Assembly: GCA_021816775.1 (NCBI GenBank)
Contig: JAKAXA010000004.1
Location: forward strand, 114,420-178,419
Length of the DNA: 64,000 bases
Origin: Pseudomonadota bacterium
GTDB taxonomy: Bacteria > Pseudomonadota > Gammaproteobacteria > Steroidobacterales > Steroidobacteraceae
Reading direction: 5' to 3'
The position numbers were made by a program, and so were the translations under genes. Below, piece after piece: positions 17,074 through 26,734 of the stretch. The notes below the pieces were generated by a model. It did not search any database, was not told the origin of the DNA, and was given only the letters and a program-made list of their open reading frames with translations. Every line of letters starts with the position of its first letter. Within the stretch, counting starts at the first letter, position 1.

Positions 17074-17955
17074 ATGCGTCACGAGAGCCTCAGGCGCTTA
17101 GTCGATTCGCAGGACATTCCGGTGCGGCCCGGTGTCGCCCTGCGTCTCTCGGAGCGCCTCTGGCGAGTGACCTGCGCCAATGCCGGGCTGATGACCGGCC
17201 CGGGAACGAACAGTTATCTCGTGGGCGAGGCGGGTGAGTGGGCGCTGATCGATCCGGGACCGGCCGACCCGGCTCACCTCGGCGCCCTGCAGAGCGCCGC
17301 CCCCGGACCGATCCGTCACATCCTGGTCACGCACACGCATCCGGATCACTCCCCGGGCGCCGCAGCGCTGCAGCGGCTCACGGGCGCGCAGCTCCTGGGG
17401 CGCGTGAGCAAGCACCGCCGCGGCCAGGACGGCACGTTCGTGCCCGACCGTGAGCTGTCCGATGGGGACACGCTGCAGCTTGGGGCGCACACCACGCTGC
17501 GCGTGTATCACACGCCGGGCCACGCCTCCAACCATCTTTGCTATCTGCTCGAGCCCGAGCGGCTGTTGTTCACCGGGGATCACATCATCCAGGGCTCGAC
17601 CGTGGTGATCGATCCGCCCGACGGTGACATGAGCGCCTATCTCGCCTCGCTGCGGCGGCTGCTCACCGAGGACCTCGCGGCGCTCGCTCCCGGCCACGGC
17701 ACGATCATTGCCCACCCGCACGAGGCCTTGTCCGCGCTCATCGCCCACCGCTTGAGCCGCGAGTCACGGGTGTACGCGGCCCTGAGCACGCAGGAGGAGC
17801 CGGCGGCACTCGATGCGCTCCTCGAGCGCGCTTACGACGACGTACCGGAAACGCTGCACGCGCTCGCCGCGCGCTCACTGCTTGCGCACCTGCTGAAGCT
17901 CGAAGCGGATGGACGCGCGCGGCGCCGCGCCGATCGGTGGGTCGCGTTGAGCTGA
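17074..17955 (+). CDS. MBL-fold metallo-hydrolase (LACTB2-like)
   Basis: Metallo-beta-lactamase-fold hydrolase of 293 residues. The di-zinc motif HxHxDH appears as THTHPDHSPGAAAL, later ligands in TPGHASNHLCYLL, LFTGDHIIQGSTVV and PGHGTIIAHP. The C-terminal ~80 residues form the winged-helix extension (YDDVPETLHALAARSLLAHL) typical of the LACTB2 branch, whose mammalian member is an endoribonuclease. Bacterial members are otherwise uncharacterised. It is not an ETHE1-type persulfide dioxygenase: no rhodanese domain or ETHE1 active-site signature is seen, despite the sulfur locus nearby. Monocistronic; convergent with the second RND operon. Confidence 0.85.
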   Translation: MRHESLRRLVDSQDIPVRPGVALRLSERLWRVTCANAGLMTGPGTNSYLVGEAGEWALIDPGPADPAHLGALQSAAPGPIRHILVTHTHPDHSPGAAALQRLTGAQLLGRVSKHRRGQDGTFVPDRELSDGDTLQLGAHTTLRVYHTPGHASNHLCYLLEPERLLFTGDHIIQGSTVVIDPPDGDMSAYLASLRRLLTEDLAALAPGHGTIIAHPHEALSALIAHRLSRESRVYAALSTQEEPAALDALLERAYDDVPETLHALAARSLLAHLLKLEADGRARRRADRWVALS

Positions 17956-17965
17956 GCCGCCCGGC

Positions 17966-20900
17966 TCAGGCCGGCGCGCGCTCGAAGCGCTCGGTGAGCC
18001 ACAGGACCACGGGCATCACCACCAGCACCAGCGGCAGCTGCACGATCGCGCCGGCGATGATCGCGATTGCCAGCGGCTGGAGCATCTGGTCCCCCGAGCC
18101 GCTGATCGCCGCCCCGAGCGGCACCAGGGCAAGGATCATCGCCAGCGTGCTCATGGTGATCGGCCGCAGCCGATTCAGCGCCGCCTCATAGAGCGCCTGA
18201 CGGCGCGGCAGGGTGTTCGCGAGCATCTGGTATTCGGACACGTAGAAGATCGCCATCTCCGTGGAGATGCCAACGATCATCACCATGCCCATCATGGCGG
18301 TGATGTTGAGCTCGACCCCGGTCACCCACAGGCCGATGAACACCGCGCCGGTGGAGATGAGCGAGCTCAGCATGATGACGACCGGAATCACGAACCGCTC
18401 ATAGAGGAACAGCAGCAGGATCAGCTCCGCCACCAGCGCCGCGCCGAACACGCGGAGCATCCCGTGCACGGCGAGCTGCTCCTGCTTGTACTGACCGCCC
18501 AAGGTGTACATCACCCCCGGGGGCAGCAGACCCGGCTGGGCGAGCACCGCCTTGACACCGGATATGGTCGTGCTCAGGGCGTAGCCGCCGCCGGTCTGCG
18601 CGGTCACCGCCACGATCTGCGCAAGATTGTCGCGGGTGAGCTCCGGCTGACCGGCCACGAATTCCACTTTCGCGACCGTCGCGAGCCGCAGCACCCGGCC
18701 GTTCGCCGCGCGGATCGGCAGATCGCCGAGCTGGCTGCGATAGATGTGCCGCTCCGGCGGGCTCAGCCACAGCCGCACGCCGATGTCCTGCACGGTGCCG
18801 AGATAGCGGGTCACCACCGCGCCGTGCAGGTAGTGATAGACCTGATTCTCCACATCCGCAACGGTGAGCCCCTCCATGGCCGCCGCCGCCGGGTTGACGT
18901 GGATGTTGAGCGCATCGCCGGCCGGCACCACACCGTCGTTGACCGAGGCCGGCTCGATGCCGGGGACCTTGCGGATCGCATTGGCGACGCGCACCGCGAC
19001 CGAGCCGAGCAGGGCTGGATTCTTGGCGCTCAAGGAGATCACCACCGGCTGGCGCCGCCCGACCATGTCGCCGATCATGTCGCTCATCAGCTGGTGGGTA
19101 TCGAACTGGATGCCGGGGACATCGCGCGTCACCTTCCGGGTGATCTCGTCCATCACCGACCAGATGTCCGGGCGCTTGGCCGCCGGAATGAGCCGCACGA
19201 AGAAATCGCCCTGATAGGCCTCGTTGAGATCGCCCCCGAGACCGGCGCCGGTGCGGCGCGAGTACGTGTAGACGTAGGGATCCCTGTGCAGAATGCCCTC
19301 GATCTGCTCGAGCTCCCGGTTGGTCTCCGTCAGCGACGTGCCGGGCGCAGCCTGATAATCGAGCACGAACCCGCCCTCATCCATGCGCGGCAGGAACCCG
19401 CTGCCGACGTTGCGGTAGGCGATGTAGCCGATGAGCACGAGCGCGAGCAGCGCCGGCACCAGCAGCACCGGCCGATCGAACAGCCTGCCGAGCGTGCGCC
19501 CGTGGATGCGCTTGAGGCGAGTCTCCTTCCCGTGGGAAGGGTCGTGGAAGGTCTTGAAGTCGATCAGGCCGCGCGCCAGCAGCGGCACGGCGAAGGCGCT
19601 GAGGATCAGCGAGATGATCAGCGCCGAGGCCATCGTCAGGGAGAGGAACTTGAAGAACGCGCCGGTGATGCCCGAGAGGAAGGCGAGCGGGATGAAGATG
19701 ATGATGGTGGCCAGGCTCGAGCCGAGCAGCGGCGCCAGGAACTCGCGCGCCGCGGCGAGCACGCTCTGGCGGGGGTTCTCGAGCCCCGGCACGCCGGCGC
19801 GCCGGGCGATGTGCTCGATCATGACGATGACATCATCGATGAGCAGCCCGATCGCCGCGGCGATGCCGCCCAAGGTCATGATGTTGAAGGTCATGCCGAG
19901 CAGCGACAGCAGCAGCACCGTGATCAGCACCGACAGCGGCACCACCATCATCGCCACCAGGGTGACCCGCCAGTTGCGCAGGAACGCCAGCAGCACCAGA
20001 GCGGCGAACACCAGCCCGATCAGGATCGCCTCCTCGAGCGCGGCGATCGAGGAGCCGACCATCTGGGTCTGGTCGTACCACTTGTAGAGGTGAATCGACT
20101 TCGGCTGCGTCTTCATGAACGACGCCAGGCGCTGCTTGACCTCGCGCGCCAGCGTGATCGAGTCGGCGGTGTCCTGCTGATACACATCGAAGGTGACCGC
20201 CGGCTTGCCGTTGTCATCGACGAGCAGCCACTGCGGCACCGTCCCCATGCTGATCTTGGCGATGTCTCCGAGCCGCACGATGCCGCCCGAGGCGGTCGGC
20301 AGCGCCACCCGGCGCACCGAGCTCAGGGAAGTGAAGGCGTTGTCGTTGATCGTCAGATACAGGAGGTCGTTGTCCTCGAGCCGCCCGACCGCGTGCACGA
20401 CGTTGGTCTGGGCAAGCGCCTGCGACACCTGGGCGAGCGTCAGCCCGTAGGCGCGCAGCTTCTCCTCATCGACCGACACCTGCACTTCGGGCGTCTGGCC
20501 GCCGAGCACCCCGACCCGGCGCACGCCGGGGATGCCGGTGAGCAGCGGGGTGATCTGATAGAGGGCGAGCTGGCGCAGCGCCGTCGGCGGCACGGTCCTG
20601 GAGATGAGCGCGTAGGAGACGAACGGCATGATGATCGTCGGGCTCATCTGAATGACGACGTAGCTGGTGCCCTTCGGCAGCGTCGGCAGCTCCTGGGCGA
20701 GGGCGGCATCGACCGCCAGCAACGCCTGCGTCATGTTCGAGCCCCAGGGGAAATCCACGTAGATCTGCGCCGCGCCGCGCGAGGTCGTCGAACTGACGTC
20801 CTCGGCCCCCGGGATGGCGCGCGTGACCTGCTCGAGCGGCTCGGTCACGTCGATCAGCATCTGCCGCGCCGGCATGCTGCCGGTGCTCACCTCGATGCGG

Positions 20901-21034
20901 ATGCGCGGAAAACTCGTGACCGGGAACAGGCCCACGGGCAGCGAGATCGCCGCGTACACGCCCGCGAGCGCGAGCGCGAAGGCGATGGTGAGGAGCGAGC
21001 GCCGATGCCGCTCGACCCAATCGGCAAAACTCAC
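17966..21034 (-). CDS. RND efflux transporter permease (second pump)
   Basis: Inner-membrane pump subunit of 1022 residues with duplicated TM/porter organisation: LLTIAFALALAGVYAAISLP as TM1, porter start SFPRIRIEVSTGSMPARQML, and TM4 AIGLLIDDVIVMIEHIARR with paired Asp residues. Substrate unresolved. Third gene of the minus-strand operon TolC-adaptor-permease; its GTG start overlaps the adaptor's stop (GTGA). The operon is transcribed divergently from an OmpR/QseC two-component system, which is the likely regulator. It resembles the first pump only in overall architecture, with clearly different sequence, so this is not a recent duplication. Confidence 0.9.
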   Translation of the reverse strand: MSFADWVERHRRSLLTIAFALALAGVYAAISLPVGLFPVTSFPRIRIEVSTGSMPARQMLIDVTEPLEQVTRAIPGAEDVSSTTSRGAAQIYVDFPWGSNMTQALLAVDAALAQELPTLPKGTSYVVIQMSPTIIMPFVSYALISRTVPPTALRQLALYQITPLLTGIPGVRRVGVLGGQTPEVQVSVDEEKLRAYGLTLAQVSQALAQTNVVHAVGRLEDNDLLYLTINDNAFTSLSSVRRVALPTASGGIVRLGDIAKISMGTVPQWLLVDDNGKPAVTFDVYQQDTADSITLAREVKQRLASFMKTQPKSIHLYKWYDQTQMVGSSIAALEEAILIGLVFAALVLLAFLRNWRVTLVAMMVVPLSVLITVLLLSLLGMTFNIMTLGGIAAAIGLLIDDVIVMIEHIARRAGVPGLENPRQSVLAAAREFLAPLLGSSLATIIIFIPLAFLSGITGAFFKFLSLTMASALIISLILSAFAVPLLARGLIDFKTFHDPSHGKETRLKRIHGRTLGRLFDRPVLLVPALLALVLIGYIAYRNVGSGFLPRMDEGGFVLDYQAAPGTSLTETNRELEQIEGILHRDPYVYTYSRRTGAGLGGDLNEAYQGDFFVRLIPAAKRPDIWSVMDEITRKVTRDVPGIQFDTHQLMSDMIGDMVGRRQPVVISLSAKNPALLGSVAVRVANAIRKVPGIEPASVNDGVVPAGDALNIHVNPAAAAMEGLTVADVENQVYHYLHGAVVTRYLGTVQDIGVRLWLSPPERHIYRSQLGDLPIRAANGRVLRLATVAKVEFVAGQPELTRDNLAQIVAVTAQTGGGYALSTTISGVKAVLAQPGLLPPGVMYTLGGQYKQEQLAVHGMLRVFGAALVAELILLLFLYERFVIPVVIMLSSLISTGAVFIGLWVTGVELNITAMMGMVMIVGISTEMAIFYVSEYQMLANTLPRRQALYEAALNRLRPITMSTLAMILALVPLGAAISGSGDQMLQPLAIAIIAGAIVQLPLVLVVMPVVLWLTERFERAPA

Positions 21035-22089
21035 TGCGCCGTCCCCACTGCGCCGGGGTTGGCGACCCGGATATGCATGCCGTTCTCGAGCTGGTAATCG
21101 CCGGCGAGCACCACCGGAGCGTTTGGATCGAGCGCCCCGGCGATGATGTCCTGATCGGCATACTCATCCAGCACGCGCACCGGCACCTTTTGCGCAATGC
21201 CGTTGACGGCCTGCACCACGTAGGGCGCTCCCCGGTCATTGACCAGGAGCGCCGCATGCGGCACGAGAAAGCCGTGCACCTCGGCGGTGGTGATGCGCGC
21301 CTTGGCGACCTCGCCCGGCATGAATTTTCCGGCCGGCAGTGCGATCTGCACGGGCACGAGTCCCGAATTCGGCGCACTCGCCGCCCCGCGCATCGCGACG
21401 CTCCCGCTCACCCATTGATCGGAACCGGTCGCCTCGATGACGGCCGGATTGCCCACGGCTATGCTCAGCGCCTGCCCCGGCACGACCCCGGCGGCGAGCA
21501 CCAGCCGATCGGGCGAGGCGAGCGTGGCGAGCGGCGAGCCCTGACTTACGATGCTGCCCGTCTCGGCGGTGAGCGCCGTGACCACCGCCGCAAACGGCGA
21601 GCGCAGCACATCGGGGCCGCCGGCGCCGGCGGCCCGCAGGGCCGCGAGGCTCTCCTCGGCATCCCGTTCGGATTTTTCCGCTGCCACAAGCTGCTGGTTC
21701 GTCGCCAGGTGCAGGCCATACAGCTTGCGCGTGCTGCTGAGCAGCGCCCGCGCCACTTTCAGCGCCGAGAGCGCCTGATGGTAGGCGGCGCCCGATTGCG
21801 GGCTCGGCAGGACCTCGATGAGCGGCGCACCGGCACGAACGCGCTCGCCGACCCGCACGTACACGGTCCCGACGACGCCGGACTCGGCGGCCATCAGGGC
21901 CCGGCCGCCGGTGTTGCTCGGTTGCACCGTCCCGTAGACGATCACCACGTGCGGCAGGCTCCCCTGGCGCAGCGGCGTCAATGTCGCAAGTACCGTGGGC
22001 GCCGACGCTCCCGCCGCCAGGGCCGGCCGCGGCAGCACGGCAACGGCAAGCGCGAGAGAAACGATCCAGGCAATCATTCGGCGGCTCAT
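21031..22089 (-). CDS. RND efflux periplasmic adaptor (second pump)
   Basis: Membrane-fusion protein of 352 residues. Signal peptide MSRRMIAWIVSLALAVAV ending at LPRPALA|AGA, without a lipobox Cys, so a soluble or loosely attached periplasmic adaptor. Lipoyl halves surround ESGVVGTVYVRVGERVRAGA and RSPFAAVVTALTAETGSIVS; the intervening coiled-coil is short (KVARALLSSTRKLYGLHLAT). The C-terminal part has the membrane-proximal domain (VPHAALLVNDRGAPYVVQAV). The ATG was chosen at the signal peptide start; it lies 10 bp downstream of the TolC-type gene and the gene overlaps the permease by 4 bp. Confidence 0.88.
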   Translation of the reverse strand: MSRRMIAWIVSLALAVAVLPRPALAAGASAPTVLATLTPLRQGSLPHVVIVYGTVQPSNTGGRALMAAESGVVGTVYVRVGERVRAGAPLIEVLPSPQSGAAYHQALSALKVARALLSSTRKLYGLHLATNQQLVAAEKSERDAEESLAALRAAGAGGPDVLRSPFAAVVTALTAETGSIVSQGSPLATLASPDRLVLAAGVVPGQALSIAVGNPAVIEATGSDQWVSGSVAMRGAASAPNSGLVPVQIALPAGKFMPGEVAKARITTAEVHGFLVPHAALLVNDRGAPYVVQAVNGIAQKVPVRVLDEYADQDIIAGALDPNAPVVLAGDYQLENGMHIRVANPGAVGTAQ

Positions 22090-22099
22090 GTTGTCCTCT

Positions 22100-23545
22100 T
22101 CACTTCGGTGCGGCCGGAACAATGCGGACCCGCGGCAGTCCGACGCCAAGCTCGTCGGTCATGGCGATATGCGCCTGCCCCAGGGTGCTCTCGAGCGTGT
22201 CGACTTCGAGCCGCCGCTGAAGCGAGGCGGTCAGATAATCGGTGAAGGCCCGCTCATCGATGTCCCCATGAGCAAAGGCGCGCCGTGCCGAGCGGGCCAG
22301 GCGGGCGGCCGCGGCCGCGGCGCGCCGTGCCTGACGCAGATCGCGCTTCAGCCGATGGATCTGCGCGCGCAGCCCGCGCACGGTGCCGACCGCCGCATCC
22401 AGCCGCGCCTGATACTGCGCATGCAGCACCTGCCGAGTGGCGCGCGCAGCGGCAATCTGTCCCTGGTTGCGGTCGAAGATCGGCAGATCGAACGCCGCGG
22501 TGGGGCCGCCGTTGCGGACATTGGTGTTGTCCTGGTCCCACTGCCCTCCCAGCACGAAAGCGGGGAACTGGCCGATGATCGCGGTACGCACGTTCTCGTC
22601 CGCGGAGCGATACCCGAGCCGCAGCGCCACGAGGTCGGGCCGGCGCTCGGGCAGGTGCGTGACCAGGGACTTCAGGGACGAGGGCATCGGCGGCAGCACC
22701 GGTGCCGCGATGGCGAAGCGCACAGTCGGCTCAAGTCCGAGCATCGCATCGAGCGCCTGCCAGGCGCGCAGCTGCGCGAGCGTCAGGTTGGCGAGCGTCC
22801 GGTCGGCCGCCGACTTGGCCGCGAGGATCGGCGCGAGGGCGGTCAGATCGAGACTGCCGGTCGCGGCGGCGGCGCGCGTGGCCCGCGCTTCCACATCGAG
22901 CAGCCGCACCGCGTGCCGGCTGGCGCGAATCGCATCCCGGCCCCAGTACAGATCGAGCGCCAGCACGCGCGCCTGCTGGGCCGTCTGCCACTCCCGCCAG
23001 AGCAGGTCCGCGTTGACCTGCTCGAGCGCGAAGTGCGCCGACTTCACCCGCGTGTGGTACGTCAGGATGGCATTGACGCTTTCCGAGAGGGTCGCCGTCC
23101 AGGAGGTCGTGATGCCGGCGGCCCCGCCGAGCAGCGGCTCGAAGACCACTCCCGCGGAGGGATTCGGCAGCAGGGAGGCCTGCAGCAGGCCCGCCTGGGC
23201 CTCGGCCAGGGTGCCCGGCTCGCTGCGCAGCGCCGGGTCGTTGAGCACCGCGAGCAGGCCGATGTCATCGATCTTCAGCGGCCTGGCGACATCGATGCGC
23301 CGCGGGGCCGCGCCCGGCCGCAGCGGCGGCACCGCGGTGCGCAGGCCAGCGAGGCCCGAGGCGAGATTCGGGCCGCGGGCGAGCGGCAGGGCGTGGTACG
23401 TGGCGCAGCCGCCGATCAGCGCCGCGGCGGCCAAGGCGCCGAGGCCCGCCAGCCGCCCCGGGGCGAGAGGCGCCCACCCCGAGCGGCGGGCTGCGGTGCG
23501 GGTCCGTCGGGCCGCAGCGGGGCCACAACCGCCAATCCGGTACAT
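22100..23545 (-). CDS. TolC/CusC-family outer membrane lipoprotein (second pump)
   Basis: Outer-membrane channel of 481 residues and first gene of the second RND operon. The N-terminus has an unusually long arginine-rich segment before a hydrophobic stretch and lipobox (LAAAALIGGCATY), suggesting lipidation as in CusC/OprM. Helical repeats of the outer-membrane-factor fold follow, e.g. LAEAQAGLLQASLLPNPSAG and LPERRPDLVALRLGYRSAD, which are strong family signatures. The ATG at the start of MYRIGGCGPAAARR has GGAGAAACGGAAG upstream; a longer in-frame start was rejected. The promoter region is shared with the divergent response-regulator gene. Confidence 0.88.
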   Translation of the reverse strand: MYRIGGCGPAAARRTRTAARRSGWAPLAPGRLAGLGALAAAALIGGCATYHALPLARGPNLASGLAGLRTAVPPLRPGAAPRRIDVARPLKIDDIGLLAVLNDPALRSEPGTLAEAQAGLLQASLLPNPSAGVVFEPLLGGAAGITTSWTATLSESVNAILTYHTRVKSAHFALEQVNADLLWREWQTAQQARVLALDLYWGRDAIRASRHAVRLLDVEARATRAAAATGSLDLTALAPILAAKSAADRTLANLTLAQLRAWQALDAMLGLEPTVRFAIAAPVLPPMPSSLKSLVTHLPERRPDLVALRLGYRSADENVRTAIIGQFPAFVLGGQWDQDNTNVRNGGPTAAFDLPIFDRNQGQIAAARATRQVLHAQYQARLDAAVGTVRGLRAQIHRLKRDLRQARRAAAAAARLARSARRAFAHGDIDERAFTDYLTASLQRRLEVDTLESTLGQAHIAMTDELGVGLPRVRIVPAAPK

Positions 23546-23709
23546 CGCTTTCTTCCGTTTCTCCAGACCAATGCCCGTGGTGCCGGAACCGCTGCGCGGC
23601 CGGCGCGCACACATTGCCAGCCATTGCTGACCAAGTCCTGACGAGCACCCGGCGGGCCCCGCGCGGATAATATGTATGGTACGAATCCCCCGCGGCAGAC
23701 GCGAGCGCC

Positions 23710-24390
23710 ATGCGAATATTGCTGGTCGAGGATCACCAGGCCATCCGCGAGATGATCGCCGATCATCTGCGCGAGCGCGGCTTCGCGGTCGATGCGGTCG
23801 ACTGCGGGGAGCGGGCGCTCGCGGCCGCGCACGTCGCGCCCGTCGATGCCGTGGTACTCGACCTGGGGCTGCCGGACACGGACGGCATGCAGCTGCTCGC
23901 GGCGCTGCGGGCTGCGCAAGCCGACGTGCCGGCCATCATCGTCACGGCGCGCGACGGCGTGGACGACCGGCTGCTCGGGCTGAACTCCGGCGCCGATGAC
24001 TACATCGTCAAGCCCTTCAACCTGCTCGAGCTCGAGGCGCGTCTGCGCGCGGTCCTGCGCCGCGCCGGCAGCCGCCGCGAGACCCGCTATACTCTAGGCG
24101 GCGTCACGTTCGACACCGTCACGCGCGAGGCCGTCGCGTTCGGCAAGCCGCTCGATCTGACGCGCCGCGAGGCGGCGCTGCTCGAGGAACTGCTGCGCGT
24201 TCCGGGCCAGGTGATCACCAAGGATCGGCTGGAGGATCGGCTCTACGCACTCGAGGACGCCGGCAGCGCCAACGCGCTCGAGGCGGCCGTCTCACGCCTG
24301 CGCCGCAAGCTCTCCAGCGCGCACGCGGCGCTCTCGATCGAGACGAAGTGGGGCATCGGCTATCGTCTGATCGAGGCCGAGGCGCGATGA
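23710..24390 (+). CDS. OmpR/PhoP-family response regulator
   Basis: DNA-binding response regulator of 226 residues. Receiver domain residues 1-115 with acidic pocket E7-D8, phospho-acceptor D51 (VVLDLGLPD) and conserved K in DDYIVKPFNL. The C-terminal OmpR-type winged helix runs from about 125 to 222 (LTRREAALLEELLRVPGQVI, VSRLRRKL, IETKWGIGYRLI). QseB/PhoP-like. The stop overlaps the ATG of the following kinase gene (ATGA). Divergent by 164 bp from the second RND operon, making that pump the most likely target (inference from arrangement). Confidence 0.92.
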   Translation: MRILLVEDHQAIREMIADHLRERGFAVDAVDCGERALAAAHVAPVDAVVLDLGLPDTDGMQLLAALRAAQADVPAIIVTARDGVDDRLLGLNSGADDYIVKPFNLLELEARLRAVLRRAGSRRETRYTLGGVTFDTVTREAVAFGKPLDLTRREAALLEELLRVPGQVITKDRLEDRLYALEDAGSANALEAAVSRLRRKLSSAHAALSIETKWGIGYRLIEAEAR

Positions 24391-25865
24391 GCGGCTCGCA
24401 CAGCCTGCGCCTGCGCCTGCTGGGGGTGATGTTCGCGCTGTTCGCGCTTGGACTGGCGGCCTCCTTCGCCTCCTACCGTCTGGAAGTACACGACGTCATC
24501 GCCGGGCTGCATGCGCGCACGCTGCAGAACCAGGCCCGCGAGCTCATCGACGCGCTGCGCTTCGAGCGGGCGGGCGCCGTGCAGGTACACCTGCCGGCCG
24601 ACTGGCGGCACGTCTACGCCGACCCTTCCCGCCAGTTCACCTTCACGGTGTTCGGCGCCGACCGCCGTCCGCTCGCCTGGTCGGCCAACCTCGCCCATCC
24701 CCTGCCCTACATTCCGGTCGATGCGCGCGGCTCGGTCGGGCCGGTGGAGTTCATCGGCGTCGGCGCGGGCAAGCAGCCGATCGTGGCCGCGCGTGCCCCC
24801 GGCGGACGCACCATCGTCGTGGCACGCCGGGGCATGAGCCGCGACACCCTCGTCGACAGCCTGTTCGAGGAAGACTCCGAACACGTCTCGGTGCTCATCG
24901 TCTTCGCCGTGCTCGCCCTCGGTCTGATGTGGCTCATCAGCGGCTGGAGTCTGCAGCCGATCGAGCGCGCCTCGCGCGAAGCGGCGCGGGTCGGTCCGCG
25001 CCAGCCGGATCTGCGCATCTCGGCGGGAGGCCTGCCGCGGGAGATCCAACCGCTCGTCGAGGCGGTCAACGGCGCGCTCGATCGCCTGTCGCGCGCCTAT
25101 GCCGTCGAGCGGCGTCTCACGGCCGATGCGGCCCACGAGCTGCGCACGCCCCTCGCCGTGCTCAATCTGCGGCTGCAGCGCGCGCGCCTGACCGGCAGCA
25201 CGGACTGGCCGGCGGTCGAGCGCGAATTGAGCCAGATGGGGCGCCTCGTCGATCAGCTGGTCGATCTCGCCCGCAAGGAATCGCTCTCCTATGAGCGCAG
25301 CGACGGGCAGTTACCGCTCGTGAACCTCTCGCGGCTGATCCGCGAGGCCGCCGCCCAGGTGCTGCCGCTGATGGAAGCGCAGAGCCGGCGCCTCGAGGTG
25401 CACATGCCGGACGTCGTGCGCATCCATGGGCGTGCCGATGACCTGCGGGACATGGTGCGCAATCTCCTCGACAACGCCCTGGTGCACGGTCAGGGCGCGG
25501 TCAGCGTGCGCGTCATCGCCGCCCCGGCGGCCGACGGGATGCTCAGCATCGAGGTGCGCGACCAGGGCAAGGGAGTGCCGCGAGGACAGGAAGAGTCGGT
25601 GTTCGAGCGCTTTCACCGCCTCAATGCCCAGGCCCCGGGCTCCGGTCTCGGGCTCGCGATCGTGCGCCAGGTGGCGCGCAGCCACGGCGGCGATGCGCGC
25701 TTCGTGCCCGGCCAGGGATGCATCGTCGTGCAGCTGCCGCGCGCACCGGCCCAGGAACCGGCCGCGCGGGCGCGCCCGCGGTTGAAATCCGCGCCCGATG
25801 CCCCGATTACGGAACCAGCGAGCACGGAGATGCATCATGATCGAAGTCAACCTGAGCACTTTTGA
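24387..25865 (+). CDS. QseC-like sensor histidine kinase
   Basis: Membrane sensor kinase of 492 residues. TM1 about 8-28, a periplasmic sensor of about 135 residues, TM2 about 167-186 (VSVLIVFAVLALGLMWLISG), and a HAMP-like linker. The H-box AAHELRTPLAVLNLRL has phospho-accepting H250; the N-box is NLLDNALVHG, G1 VRDQGKGVP, F-box FERFHRL, G2 GSGLGLAIV. The last ~35 residues (PAQEPAARARPRLKSAPD and on) are a polar tail beyond the ATPase fold that extends 29 bp into the next gene. Partner of the response regulator it overlaps; together they probably control the divergent RND pump. Confidence 0.9.
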   Translation: MSGSHSLRLRLLGVMFALFALGLAASFASYRLEVHDVIAGLHARTLQNQARELIDALRFERAGAVQVHLPADWRHVYADPSRQFTFTVFGADRRPLAWSANLAHPLPYIPVDARGSVGPVEFIGVGAGKQPIVAARAPGGRTIVVARRGMSRDTLVDSLFEEDSEHVSVLIVFAVLALGLMWLISGWSLQPIERASREAARVGPRQPDLRISAGGLPREIQPLVEAVNGALDRLSRAYAVERRLTADAAHELRTPLAVLNLRLQRARLTGSTDWPAVERELSQMGRLVDQLVDLARKESLSYERSDGQLPLVNLSRLIREAAAQVLPLMEAQSRRLEVHMPDVVRIHGRADDLRDMVRNLLDNALVHGQGAVSVRVIAAPAADGMLSIEVRDQGKGVPRGQEESVFERFHRLNAQAPGSGLGLAIVRQVARSHGGDARFVPGQGCIVVQLPRAPAQEPAARARPRLKSAPDAPITEPASTEMHHDRSQPEHF

Positions 25866-26703
25866 GCGCGAAGTCCTCCAGCCCTCGCACCAGGCGCCCG
25901 TACTGGTGGACTTCTGGGCACCCTGGTGCGGGCCGTGCCGCGCGCTCGGACCGGTGCTCGAGCGGCTCGAAGACGCCTACGGCGGACGATTCAAGCTGGT
26001 GAAGGTCAACTCCGACGAGAGCCCGGAGCTCTCGCAGCAGTTCATGGTGCGCAGCATTCCGTATGTGCTCGCCTTCGCAGACGGCAAGCCCGTCGACGGA
26101 TTCATCGGCGCGCTGCCGGAGAGCCAGGTGCGCGCATTTCTCGACCGGCTGCTGCCGGGCTCGGCCGACGCCGAACGGCGCCGGGCGCACAAGCTGATTG
26201 GCGAGGGCGATTTCGCCGGCGCCCTCGCGGCGCTGCACAACGCGATCGGCGCGGATGCCGAAAACGACGAGGCGCGGCTCGATCTCGCCGATGTGCTGCT
26301 GAACCGCCTGCCCGGCGGGCCCGATCGCGAGCAGCTTCAGGACGCCGACCACGCCCTCGCCGCCCTTGGCGCCCGAGGTCAGGCGGATACGCGCTGCGCG
26401 GCGCTCAAGGTCCGCCTCGCAAGCCTGCGGGATGCGGCAGCGCTCCCTGATCTGGCCACGCTGCGCGCGCAGGTCACGGCCAACGGCAACGACCTCAAGG
26501 CGCGCTCGGCGCTCGCCCAGCGCTACATCGCCGACGGGCAGCTCGAGAACGCGCTCGATGAGCTCCTCGAGGTCATCAAGCGGAATCGTCAGTACGACGA
26601 AGGCGCCGCGCGGCAGACTTTTCTCTCCGTGCTCGAGCTCGCCTCGGACCGCCCGACGATGGTGTCCGATTACCGACGGCGGCTCTCGACGGTCCTAAAC
26701 TGA
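25837..26703 (+). CDS. YbbN/CnoX-type thioredoxin-fold TPR protein
   Basis: Protein of 288 residues. An N-terminal thioredoxin domain (1-108) holds WCGPC (C31, C34) and the cis-Pro in RSIPYVLAF. A C-terminal helical TPR-like region (HKLIGEGDFAGALAALHNAI; LAQRYIADGQLENALDELLE) follows. This is the architecture of YbbN/CnoX, a chaperone-redoxin that protects substrates under oxidative stress and delivers them to GroEL. E. coli YbbN lacks one active-site Cys; here both are present, so thiol-disulfide activity is plausible. The ATG has GGAGATGCATC upstream and lies inside the kinase reading frame (29-bp overlap), making it the third gene of the two-component operon. Confidence 0.87.
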   Translation: MIEVNLSTFEREVLQPSHQAPVLVDFWAPWCGPCRALGPVLERLEDAYGGRFKLVKVNSDESPELSQQFMVRSIPYVLAFADGKPVDGFIGALPESQVRAFLDRLLPGSADAERRRAHKLIGEGDFAGALAALHNAIGADAENDEARLDLADVLLNRLPGGPDREQLQDADHALAALGARGQADTRCAALKVRLASLRDAAALPDLATLRAQVTANGNDLKARSALAQRYIADGQLENALDELLEVIKRNRQYDEGAARQTFLSVLELASDRPTMVSDYRRRLSTVLN

Positions 26704-26734
26704 GAGTCGGCTGCAGCGCAGCACCAGGATCGCG

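Noticed and set aside
17074..17955. MBL-fold protein as a persulfide dioxygenase (Blh/ETHE1) partner of the SQR locus
   Set aside because: No rhodanese domain or ETHE1 signature; the C-terminal winged-helix points to the LACTB2 branch, and the gene is not linked to the operator.
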